64,000 bases of DNA from an uncultured Oscillibacter sp. (GTDB lineage: Bacteria > Bacillota > Clostridia > Oscillospirales > Oscillospiraceae). Below the pieces are notes generated by a model. It ran no database searches. It was given only the letters and a program-made list of their open reading frames with translations, and was not told the origin of the DNA. The stretch is taken from contig CAJTVF010000006.1 in assembly GCA_910579435.1 (NCBI GenBank), forward strand, positions 1 through 64,000. Reading direction: 5' to 3'. Shown piece by piece: positions 1 to 7,186 of this stretch (position 1 is the first letter of the stretch; every line of letters begins with the position of its first letter). The position numbers and the translations under genes were made by a program.

Positions 1-60
1 TAAGCTCGTTTCTGCCCACAATACTTGGCTGGCGACGGCCCGGGAAGATAGGTGGCGCCA
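1..60 (+). rRNA. rrf: 5S ribosomal RNA, 3' end (partial)
   Basis: The first 60 bases match the 3' third of clostridial 5S rRNA: a TAAGCTCGTTT segment, then ATACTTGGCTGG, GACGGCCCGGGAAGATAGG and a final GTGGCGCCA. The 5' part and any 16S/23S lie upstream of the window. A Rho-independent terminator follows within a few bases, so this is the end of an rRNA operon; no tRNA gene is visible after it. Confidence 0.88.
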
Positions 61-62
61 AC

Positions 63-100
63 ACAGGACAGGCTATTTTGGTAGTCTGTCCTGTTTTTTT
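63..100 (+). terminator. Terminator of the rRNA operon
   Basis: A perfect 9-bp stem (ACAGGACAG at 63-71 with CTGTCCTGT at 86-94) is followed by a run of seven T. It sits directly after the 5S rRNA end. Confidence 0.9.
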
Positions 101-161
101 ATGTCTCAAGCAAAAAGGGAAAACGGCTTACCAGAGCAGTTTACATCTTCCAGTGGCGTTT

Positions 162-328
162 TTAAGGAACCACTGATTTAATCTCCGCACACATCTTTAC
201 GCCTTAAATTTCCGCTGATCTGCGTCAGAAAATCTTGAAATCCGCCAGGATTTCTGCGATTTTCTTCCTTGCCAGCGAAAATTTCTGGCGCAAATCTGCA
301 CACGTTGATTAAATCAGTGCTTCCTTAA
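162..328 (+). repeat. R1 repeat, copy 1 (167 bp, TTAA-bounded, MITE-like)
   Basis: This copy starts TTAAGGAACCACTGATTTAAT and ends in the inverted ATTAAATCAGTGCTTCCTTAA, giving terminal inverted repeats of about 20 bp with TTAA at both outer ends. Near-identical copies of the same length and direction lie at 40831-40997, 53443-53609 and 62994-63160. It has no coding capacity. Its right end supplies the last codons and stop of the minus-strand gene at 309-677. Confidence 0.9.
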
Positions 329-677
329 ACTCCCAGCGCAGATAATACCGGCTGTTCCCGCTCAATTCGATTTTTCCCCTACAGTTGTCTTGATTCAAGC
401 GCAGCAGTTCTCGCTTTTGGCAGTCCAGCAGGGCTGCCTCAGTACTTCCTGCCGACAGCTGGCATTCAAGGCGAAACTCGTATGTCCGGTTCTGACGAAA
501 GCGCCCTACATGCCGGATCCACCCAGTGCAGGAATCCAGGAAAGCGCTGTCGGCCTGCCTCCCAGGGCGGAATACGAATAGGACGGCGGTGATACACTTG
601 GATGACGCAAGGCCCTGGCGGTATAGCAAGTAGATCAATGCGCCCATGAGCGCCGCAATAATCAGGTAAGCAAGCAT
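309..677 (-). CDS. Small membrane-anchored hypothetical protein
   Basis: A 122-residue protein with a single N-terminal hydrophobic segment (about residues 2-18, LAYLIIAALMGALIYLLY) and a soluble, basic remainder. I do not recognise the family. A GAGGAGG ribosome site 7 nt before the ATG supports it as a translated gene. The last residues (EFKEALI) and the stop codon come from the R1 repeat, so the original C-terminus was probably replaced when R1 inserted. It could therefore be a truncated gene. Confidence 0.5.
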   Translation of the reverse strand: MLAYLIIAALMGALIYLLYRQGLASSKCITAVLFVFRPGRQADSAFLDSCTGWIRHVGRFRQNRTYEFRLECQLSAGSTEAALLDCQKRELLRLNQDNCRGKIELSGNSRYYLRWEFKEALI

Positions 678-753
678 TTGGATCCTCCTCAGTGACAGAC
701 TTTCTCTTCCAGTCTACTATAATCTAACGCGAATTACAAATGCTTTTAAACAG

Positions 754-789
754 GAAGACGCGCCTTTGCTAAAACAAAGGCGCGTCTTC
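754..789. terminator. Bidirectional terminator hairpin
   Basis: A perfect 15-bp inverted repeat (GAAGACGCGCCTTTG at 754-768 with its complement at 775-789) and a 6-base loop. It lies downstream of the DUF554 gene on the minus strand and upstream of the small membrane protein gene. Confidence 0.75.
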
Positions 790-803
790 TGATAGTCTCA
801 ATA

Positions 804-1496
804 TCACATAAACAAGCAGAGCAAAATAGGCAGGAAAATGGCCGGAACATAATTCATAATCTTCAGCTTCGTAACGCCCAGAAGATTTAAGCTGATTCCC
901 ACAATCAGCACCGAACCCACCACTGTCATCTCCGGGACCGTATTGGGATTCTGCTGGAGGAGCGGAGCCACCAGGCTGGCAAGACAGGCAATGCCGCCCT
1001 CAATGGTCAGGACCGCCGCCGCCGACAGCATCACGCCAAGCCCCAGGGAAGAGGCAAAGATGATGGAGGACACAAAGTCCAGCGTGGCCTTGGTAAACAG
1101 CATCTCATGATTTCCGGTGAGGCCGTCATTCAGGGCCCCCACAATGGTCATGGCCCCCACGCAGAAGACCAGGGAGGCCGTCACAAAGCCCTCCGCCAGG
1201 GAGGGACCTCCCTCCTGGCTCTTCCGGAACTTCTTCTCCAGGCCCTCCGCAAAGCGGTTCAGATGTCCGTCCAGGTCACAGAGCTCCCCGATGACGGCTC
1301 CCACGGCGACGGAGATAATGGCGATTAGGGCGTTGCTGCCTCCCAGCATCCCGTCGATGCCCACGAATAAGGTACAGAGCCCCAGACCCTTCATCACCGT
1401 GTCCCGCAGCCGCTCCGGCAGGATATTGCCCAACAGGAGCCCGATCAGGGACCCGATGATCACTGCGCCGGTATTGACCAGCGTACCAACCAGCAT
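804..1496 (-). CDS. DUF554 family membrane protein (YqgA-like)
   Basis: A 230-residue polytopic protein of DUF554, the YqgA/YdfK type of putative transporter whose substrate is unknown. The N-terminus MLVGTLVNTGAVIIGSLIG, the segment LVFCVGAMTIVGALNDGL and a hydrophobic C-terminus ending PAIFLPILLCLFM are typical, and the length equals that of the family. I count about seven membrane segments. An AAGGA ribosome site precedes the ATG. It is monocistronic, between hairpin terminators at 754-789 and 1545-1570. Confidence 0.85.
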   Translation of the reverse strand: MLVGTLVNTGAVIIGSLIGLLLGNILPERLRDTVMKGLGLCTLFVGIDGMLGGSNALIAIISVAVGAVIGELCDLDGHLNRFAEGLEKKFRKSQEGGPSLAEGFVTASLVFCVGAMTIVGALNDGLTGNHEMLFTKATLDFVSSIIFASSLGLGVMLSAAAVLTIEGGIACLASLVAPLLQQNPNTVPEMTVVGSVLIVGISLNLLGVTKLKIMNYVPAIFLPILLCLFM

Positions 1497-1544
1497 ACAG
1501 CATCCTTCTTTCTTCCTTTAAAGTTCTAATGTATGTATTGAGAA

Positions 1545-1570
1545 AAGAGGCCGGCAAATGCCGGCCTCTT
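1545..1570 (-). terminator. Terminator of the PrsA-like gene
   Basis: A 12-bp perfect stem (AAGAGGCCGGCA with TGCCGGCCTCTT) 16 bases past the stop codon of the minus-strand foldase gene, followed on that strand by TTTCTC. Confidence 0.75.
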
Positions 1571-1585
1571 GGTCTTTACCTGCTG

Positions 1586-3202
1586 TCACCCAATGAGCTT
1601 CAAGCCGGATTCGCTGCGCTGGACGGTGACGTCTTTCACCAAATCCTCTTCCCAGGCGGTGTACGCCTCGTTTCGCAGATTGGAGGCGGCCTGGGACTGC
1701 CAGCGGCTCAGGTTCACGCCGGAGAAGTACATGACGTGAGCGCCATACTGGGTGTCCACCACACCGGTGTCACCGGGCTGGCGGGCGGCGTCGAAGCACC
1801 AGTCGTTGAATTCCGTTACCATCTGGCCCTGATAGACCTCTGTGTAGAGGCCGCCGTCGTACTTGGAGCCGTCGGTGGATTCCTTCATAGCCAGGGCGGC
1901 GAAGGAGTCCTCGGTGGCCTCGCCGGCCTGCCACTGGGCCAGCAGCTCCTCGGCCTTGGCGTGGGCGTCGGCCTTCAGCTGGGCTTGTTCGTCCTCATAA
2001 CCCTCTTCGCCCTCGGCAATGGAGCCGGTTCCAAGGGGGACCAGAATATGGCGAATGTCAATGGTGGGGTTCTCGTCCCGGAAGCGGTCGTGGAAGACCA
2101 GCACGTACTGGACGGTGCCGTCCGCCACAGTGCCGGTGTCGCCGGGCTTCCGGGCATCGTCATACAGCCATTCGCTCATGACGCTTCCGGCGCTGTAGCT
2201 GCCGTTTTCGTTTTGGCTGTAGGTGCCGTCGTTCTCCTCCGCCAGCTCCTCCAGGTCCCCGCCGCTCCGGAAGCCGTCCAGAATGGCCTCGGCGGCGTCC
2301 TGCGCGGCCTCCAGAGCTGCGGCGGAATCCTCCTCGGTGGGCTCTACGGTGTTGCCGTCTTCGTCCGCGGTGCTTTCGGCGGCGCCGGAGATGGAGACGA
2401 CCTCGTAGGAAACATGGTCATAGGTGTTGCGGTCGGCGTTGTAGGTTTCCTCCAGCTCGCTGTCGGAGTAGGTCAGGCTGTTCTGATAGGCGTCGGCGTA
2501 GGCGCTGTAGCGGAGGACCCGCATCAGCTGCTCGCCGTAGACCTTTTCCGTGACGCCCATACCAAAGTTGGCCTTCAGGTACTGGCTGACGGAGATGCCG
2601 CTGGCCGCCGCCACGGACTTGAGGGCGGCCATGTTGTCGTCGTACTGGGCCTGGACCCCGGCGGGGTACTGGAAGCCCTCGGCCTCGGCGGCCTTCAGGG
2701 CGGCCTGAATGACGCTCATGTTGTCCAGGGCCTCATTCAGGAAATAGTCGTGCCAGGTCATGCCGGTGGAAGCCAAGGCGTCGGTGCCGGCCTCCGTGTC
2801 CGCGTCGTCCGCGCCGGGCAGCTCAATGCCCAGCATGGAGGCAGCAGTGGAGTTGATGGGCTGGCTTTTCAGGGTGGCGCCGGTGTTCAGCCCCAGGTAG
2901 CTGAGGAAATAGGAATACTGGCTGTTGGAAACGAAGTTGCGGTAGGCCGTCTGGTAGTAGTAATCCACCTCGGCGGCGGTGTACTTCTCTCCGTCGATGG
3001 TGGCGGCAGTGGTTATTTTGGGGATGAAATCGCTGCGCCAGACAAGGGAGACGATGACCGCAATCAGGACGGCGGCGGCAATGACGCCGTAGAGGAGGTT
3101 GGTCCGTTTCTCCTCCCTGCGCTGCTGCGCCTCCCGGGCGGTCTTGGGGTCGGTCTGGCCGGCGGCGGCCTGACGGTTTTGCTTTTCTCTCGATGCGCTC
3201 AT
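1586..3202 (-). CDS. Membrane-anchored PrsA/SurA-like peptidyl-prolyl isomerase
   Basis: A 538-residue extracytoplasmic foldase predicted to assist folding of exported proteins. It has a short basic cytoplasmic head, one transmembrane segment (about residues 38-57) and a long extracellular part. A SurA_N-like helical region is followed by two parvulin-type units. The C-terminal one carries IDIRHILVPL near residue 380; an earlier one (about 260-370) looks degenerate. The paired sequences DDARKPGDTGTV and DAARQPGDTGVV also point to a domain duplication. There is no lipobox, so unlike Bacillus PrsA it is membrane-spanning rather than a lipoprotein. Transcribed alone from the promoter at 3280-3308. 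Confidence 0.85.
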   Translation of the reverse strand: MSASREKQNRQAAAGQTDPKTAREAQQRREEKRTNLLYGVIAAAVLIAVIVSLVWRSDFIPKITTAATIDGEKYTAAEVDYYYQTAYRNFVSNSQYSYFLSYLGLNTGATLKSQPINSTAASMLGIELPGADDADTEAGTDALASTGMTWHDYFLNEALDNMSVIQAALKAAEAEGFQYPAGVQAQYDDNMAALKSVAAASGISVSQYLKANFGMGVTEKVYGEQLMRVLRYSAYADAYQNSLTYSDSELEETYNADRNTYDHVSYEVVSISGAAESTADEDGNTVEPTEEDSAAALEAAQDAAEAILDGFRSGGDLEELAEENDGTYSQNENGSYSAGSVMSEWLYDDARKPGDTGTVADGTVQYVLVFHDRFRDENPTIDIRHILVPLGTGSIAEGEEGYEDEQAQLKADAHAKAEELLAQWQAGEATEDSFAALAMKESTDGSKYDGGLYTEVYQGQMVTEFNDWCFDAARQPGDTGVVDTQYGAHVMYFSGVNLSRWQSQAASNLRNEAYTAWEEDLVKDVTVQRSESGLKLIG

Positions 3203-3279
3203 TTGTGTCTCAGTCCTCTCAAGTTTTCAGTTACATGTTTTGTCCGCGCGGCGGCGGGCTGGATTTTACGCACTTGCCT

Positions 3280-3308
3280 ATTATAGCGGAATGCGGGCCA
3301 AAGTGCAA
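3280..3308 (-). promoter_or_regulatory. Sigma-A type promoter of the PrsA-like gene
   Basis: On the minus strand, TTGCAC, a 17-bp spacer and a consensus TATAAT. The start would give a leader of about 70 nt before the ATG at 3202. Confidence 0.8.
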
Positions 3309-3698
3309 GCCTAAAATCCCTTTCCGGGAAAGAAAACGCCAGAATTCACGGTTTTTTCATCAAATCCCGGGGCTGGTCCGCTAAAATAACGCATAAATGG
3401 AAACACAATCATAGCCTGCCCGGCTGAAAATTTTCTGAAAGCCGGGGAAGAGGCGGGGGTCAGGGCATAATAGTACCCCGCGAGAGCCGTGTAGACCCCG
3501 TTATAACCTGCACCTTCATGGACAGGTGGGTCGCCTCCAGCGCGCTTTACCGCTTCCAACTTCCAGCCGCGAACGGCAGCCGGGAGGCCTGCGAACCACG
3601 CTCTGATCCAGCGTCCCTTATAACGAAATGTGGGTTAAAAAAAGATCTATCACGCACCCCGCAGGGTACTTTCCGTATGTGGGTATGTGGTTATAGGG
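3309..3698. other. Gene-poor intergenic stretch with hairpins
   Basis: About 390 bases without a convincing coding frame. A strong inverted repeat CCCGGCT...AGCCGGG around 3419-3446 frames an A/T-rich loop. Around 3491-3530 GACCC/GGGTC and ACCTG/CAGGT can form an interrupted stem. The base composition is less GC-rich than the flanks. A structured RNA on either strand is possible, but I could not match it to 6S, SRP, tmRNA or RNase P RNA. Confidence 0.35.
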
Positions 3699-3980
3699 TC
3701 ATTCCTCGCCGTCGAACAGGGATTCCATGAAGCGCTCGTACACCGCCTCCAGCTCCTCGTCGGAGTCCAGGGTGGAGAGGATATCCTCGCCGTCCTCGTG
3801 GAGGACCTTTAAAATCACCAGCCCGGCGTCCGGGTCGTCCTCCTCCCCCTCGGTCTCGGCGGGGAAGAAGGCTTGGTAGAGCTGTCCGTTGTATTCCAGG
3901 GCGTCCATGAACTCCAGGACCAGTTCCTTCCCCTCCTCGTCGGTGACGGTCAGGAAGGTGGGGCCGAAATCTTCACTCAT
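3699..3980 (-). CDS. DUF1292 family protein
   Basis: A 93-residue very acidic cytoplasmic protein of DUF1292, a small Firmicutes family of unknown function. Family features are the opening beta-strand-rich part (FLTVTDEEGKELVLEFMDALE), the YNGQLYQAFFPA segment, then an acidic loop and ILKV. In many Firmicutes it sits near ruvX-type genes; here it is alone, with its own promoter at 4010-4038. Confidence 0.85.
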   Translation of the reverse strand: MSEDFGPTFLTVTDEEGKELVLEFMDALEYNGQLYQAFFPAETEGEEDDPDAGLVILKVLHEDGEDILSTLDSDEELEAVYERFMESLFDGEE

Positions 3981-4009
3981 ACAGGGCCTCCTTTTCTGAG
4001 CTCAACTGT

Positions 4010-4038
4010 ATTTTACACGGAAACGCCGGCAATTGCAA
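4010..4038 (-). promoter_or_regulatory. Promoter of the DUF1292 gene
   Basis: On the minus strand, TTGCAA, 17 bp, then TAAAAT, about 30 nt before the start codon. Confidence 0.7.
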
Positions 4039-4148
4039 GAGAAGAATTTGTGAAAAAGCTGAAAAGTTGACAGCGCCAGTGGGAGTTAGTCTGCCCAAAA
4101 TCCATAAATCCATGCGATGCGGGAACTTTTTTTCGGCAATATCCGACA

Positions 4149-4177
4149 TTTTCAATATTGACAGGGGATGATACAAT
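4149..4177 (+). promoter_or_regulatory. Possible promoter of the PBP gene
   Basis: TACAAT at 4172-4177 with TTTTCA 17 bp upstream. A perfect TTGACA at 4158-4163 is only 8 bp from the -10 and so cannot be its partner. It is divergent from the DUF1292 promoter. Confidence 0.45.
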
Positions 4178-4291
4178 AGAGAATGAGGAGCTTCTGCAAT
4201 TTTTGGAAGTCCTGGAAGAGACTGGTTCTGACGCCTGCCGCCCCTGGAACGGACGGCGGCGGTGACCCCGGTAAAGGAGGTATTCATTACT

Positions 4292-7018
4292 TTGGAGCAG
4301 CACGGAAGAAGAGAACAGCCGCAGCAGCCCCAGCGGCGCCGGAAGCGCAGAAGGACCACCCCCCTGGGGATCGCACTGGGCGTGGTGAAGTGGATTTTCA
4401 TTACGCTGTGGACGGTCCTGCTGGTGGGCGTCTGCACGGCGCTGATCGGCCTGCATTTCTTTAAGGAGTATATCGACACGGTGGTTACCCCCAACGTGGC
4501 GGTGCGGGCGGAGGACTACACCATGAGCCTCAGCTCCTTCATTTACTATCAGGATAAGGAGACGGGGGCGTGGAAGGAGTTCCAGAACGTTCACGGCGCG
4601 GAGAACCGCATTTTGGTGGAGTTTAAGGACATGTCCCCCTATCTGTGGCAGGCCGCCGTGGCCATTGAGGACAAGCGGTTCTTCCAGCACGAGGGCGTGG
4701 ACTGGCGGCGGACCCTGTTCGCCGTAAAGGAGCTGGCCGTGGGTGACGGCAGCCAGGGCGGGTCCACTATCACCCAGCAGGTGCTGAAAAATATGACAGG
4801 CGACGACATGCCCTATGTCAACCGGAAGGTCCGGGAGATCTTCCGGGCCCTGGAGTTTGAGGAGAACTACTCCAAGGAATATATTCTGGAGCTGTACCTG
4901 AACACCATCTTTCTAGGACAGAACTGCTGCGGCGTGCAGACGGCGGCCCAATTCTACTTCGGCAAGGACGCCAAGGACCTGAGCCTGGCGGAGAGTGCCT
5001 GTATCATTGCCATCACCAACAACCCCTCCCTCTACGGGCCCATGTACGACGTCACCTATACCCGGTCGGATGGCACCAAGGTCACCCCCCGGGAGCTGAA
5101 CAAGGAGCGCCAGGAGCTGATTATAGACACGATGGCCAAGGAGGACGTAATTAACCCTAAGACGGGTCTGCCCTATATCACCCAGGCCCAGGCCGAGGCC
5201 GCCAAAGCGGAGGTCCTCCAGTTTGCCGACGGCTCCACCTCCGCCGACGAGATCGTGGAGAAGGCCACAGGAAAGATCGAGATAAACTCCTGGTTTGTGG
5301 ACCAGGTGCTCCGGGATGTGGTCCAGGGACTTCAGGACGAGTACGGCATTACGGAGAAGGAGGCCTACACCCGCCTCTATAACAGCGGCTACCGCATCTA
5401 CACCACCCTGGACCCGGATATCCAGGCCCTGGCGGAGAGCGTCTATGAGGACCGGAGCAACCTGGACGTGACCTCCCGGAATGGTCAGCAGCTTCAGTCC
5501 GCCATTACTATTCTGGACCCCTACACCAGCAACATCGTCGCCATGGTGGGCAAGGTGGGGGAAAAGCAGGAAAACCTGGGCTGGAACTGCGCCACCGCCA
5601 AGCGGCAGGTGGGCTCCTCCATGAAGCCCCTGACGGCTTACGCCCCGGCCCTGGACGCAGGGGTCATCACCCAGGGCTCCGTCTTTGACAACTACCCCGT
5701 CCAGGAGCTCAACGGCAATCCCTGGCCCAAGAACTCCCCCAACACCTACACCGGCTTCACCACGGTGCGGACCGGCGTGCAGAAATCCATCAACACCATT
5801 GCCGTCCAGGCCCTCCAGTCCGTGGGGGTGGAGGAGGCCTACCGCTTCGCCACGGAGAACCTGCGGCTGGACCTGGTGGCGGACGACATGGTGGTGGGCG
5901 CCCTGGGCATGGGCGGCCTGACCCGGGGGCTGAACACCGTGGAAATGGCGGCGGCCTACGCCTGCTTTGCCAACAACGGCATTTACAACGAGCCCCGGAC
6001 CTACGTCCGGGTCACCCGCATCGACAACACCACCGGCCAGGAGGTCACGGTGCTGGAGAACGAGAGCGAAAGCCACGTGGCTATGAAGGAGGCCACGGCC
6101 TACCTGATGACGGACATGCTGAAAAACGCCGTAAGCGCCGGCACCGGCGGACAGGCCCGGTTCAACGGCATGCACATCGCCGGAAAAACCGGAACCACCA
6201 ACGACAACAAGGACCGCTATTTCGTGGGCTTCACGCCCTACTACGTGGCGGCGGTCTGGACGGGCTATGAGGAGCCGGAGCGCATCAGCTACAGCGGCAA
6301 CCCCGCCATCACCATGTGGAAAAAGGTTATGGAGCCCCTTCATATGGAGCTGCCTGACAAGGACTTTGACAACAAGCCCTCCACAGGGCTGACCAGCATC
6401 CAAGTATGCCTGGACAGCGGCATGAGGCCCACTGCTGCGTGTGAGGCGGACCCCCGGGGAGGCCGAATCGGCACGTTTACGGTGGCGTCGGGCACCGGAC
6501 CCACAGAGGAGTGCACCATGCACAAGGTGGTGTCCTACTGCACCGAGGGCCACTGCCTGGCCGGGGAGACCTGCCCCGAGGCGGTGGTGGAGCAGCGGGC
6601 CTACCTGGACCACGTCCGGGAGGATTACGGCCCCAGCATCAAGGCGGACGACGACCCGTATCTCATCAGCACCCTGGAGAAGGCCCGGGAGCCCTCGGAG
6701 ACCAACCCCACGGGCGGCTGTCCCGTCCATGAGGGCGTGCCCCTGCCGGAGAATCCCCTGGACCCGCTGAATCCCTATGATCCGAGCGGCGGAACCACGA
6801 CCACGCCCGGCGTGACCGACCCCTATGTGCCCAATCCCGGGGAGAGCCACGAGGGCTACGGCCCCTCTCCCAAGCCCATAACGCCGACCCCGGAGCCCAC
6901 GCCGGAGCCTACACCGCAGCCGGACCCGGTGACTCCCGTCGAGCCGGAGGAGCCGGGAGGAACGGAGCCCAGCGGCGGCGGAGGGCTGTTCGACGACCTC
7001 TGGGGCATTGCGGCCTAA
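4292..7018 (+). CDS. Class A penicillin-binding protein (PBP1A type)
   Basis: A bifunctional peptidoglycan glycosyltransferase/transpeptidase that polymerises and cross-links the wall. I choose TTG 4292 (908 residues) because an AAGGAGG site at 4273-4279 lies 12 nt before it and falls inside the alternative reading from GTG 4262. Order: basic cytoplasmic head, one transmembrane helix (about 28-50), a GT51 domain with EDKRFFQHEGVD near residue 125 and GGSTITQQ, then a transpeptidase domain with SSMK near 443, a KSIN motif and KTGTT near 631. A Pro/Thr-rich tail with repeated PTPEP ends the protein. A terminator follows at 7107. Confidence 0.93.
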   Translation: MEQHGRREQPQQPQRRRKRRRTTPLGIALGVVKWIFITLWTVLLVGVCTALIGLHFFKEYIDTVVTPNVAVRAEDYTMSLSSFIYYQDKETGAWKEFQNVHGAENRILVEFKDMSPYLWQAAVAIEDKRFFQHEGVDWRRTLFAVKELAVGDGSQGGSTITQQVLKNMTGDDMPYVNRKVREIFRALEFEENYSKEYILELYLNTIFLGQNCCGVQTAAQFYFGKDAKDLSLAESACIIAITNNPSLYGPMYDVTYTRSDGTKVTPRELNKERQELIIDTMAKEDVINPKTGLPYITQAQAEAAKAEVLQFADGSTSADEIVEKATGKIEINSWFVDQVLRDVVQGLQDEYGITEKEAYTRLYNSGYRIYTTLDPDIQALAESVYEDRSNLDVTSRNGQQLQSAITILDPYTSNIVAMVGKVGEKQENLGWNCATAKRQVGSSMKPLTAYAPALDAGVITQGSVFDNYPVQELNGNPWPKNSPNTYTGFTTVRTGVQKSINTIAVQALQSVGVEEAYRFATENLRLDLVADDMVVGALGMGGLTRGLNTVEMAAAYACFANNGIYNEPRTYVRVTRIDNTTGQEVTVLENESESHVAMKEATAYLMTDMLKNAVSAGTGGQARFNGMHIAGKTGTTNDNKDRYFVGFTPYYVAAVWTGYEEPERISYSGNPAITMWKKVMEPLHMELPDKDFDNKPSTGLTSIQVCLDSGMRPTAACEADPRGGRIGTFTVASGTGPTEECTMHKVVSYCTEGHCLAGETCPEAVVEQRAYLDHVREDYGPSIKADDDPYLISTLEKAREPSETNPTGGCPVHEGVPLPENPLDPLNPYDPSGGTTTTPGVTDPYVPNPGESHEGYGPSPKPITPTPEPTPEPTPQPDPVTPVEPEEPGGTEPSGGGGLFDDLWGIAA

Positions 7019-7106
7019 GAGGGAAGGACCCCGCCCGGAGCCGGGGAGACCGGAAGTTCATGCGGCGTTTCAGAGTGCCTCAAATGCTGGCCTTTCAACA
7101 GAAGAA

Positions 7107-7147
7107 AGCGGGAACGGAGTTCAGCGAACTCCGTTCCCGCTCTTTTT
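7107..7147 (+). terminator. Rho-independent terminator after the PBP gene
   Basis: A 16-bp near-perfect stem (AGCGGGAACGGAGTTC and its complement) with a 3-base loop, followed by CTTTTTCC. It also faces the end of the PTS gene from the other side. Confidence 0.85.
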
Positions 7148-7186
7148 CCGATGGGGCGATATCCGCGGTGAGAGAAACCGGAAGGC

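Noticed and set aside
1529-3286. 585-codon plus-strand frame rich in Gly/Val/Leu
   Set aside because: It is the antisense of the PrsA-like gene; the composition is the usual mirror image of a GC-rich gene.
3311-3559. 82-codon minus-strand frame as a small protein gene
   Set aside because: Poor ribosome site, composition follows hairpin sequence, and it overlaps the foldase promoter.
4158-4163. Perfect TTGACA as the PBP promoter -35
   Set aside because: It is only 8 bp from the TACAAT and no other -10 lies 16-18 bp downstream.
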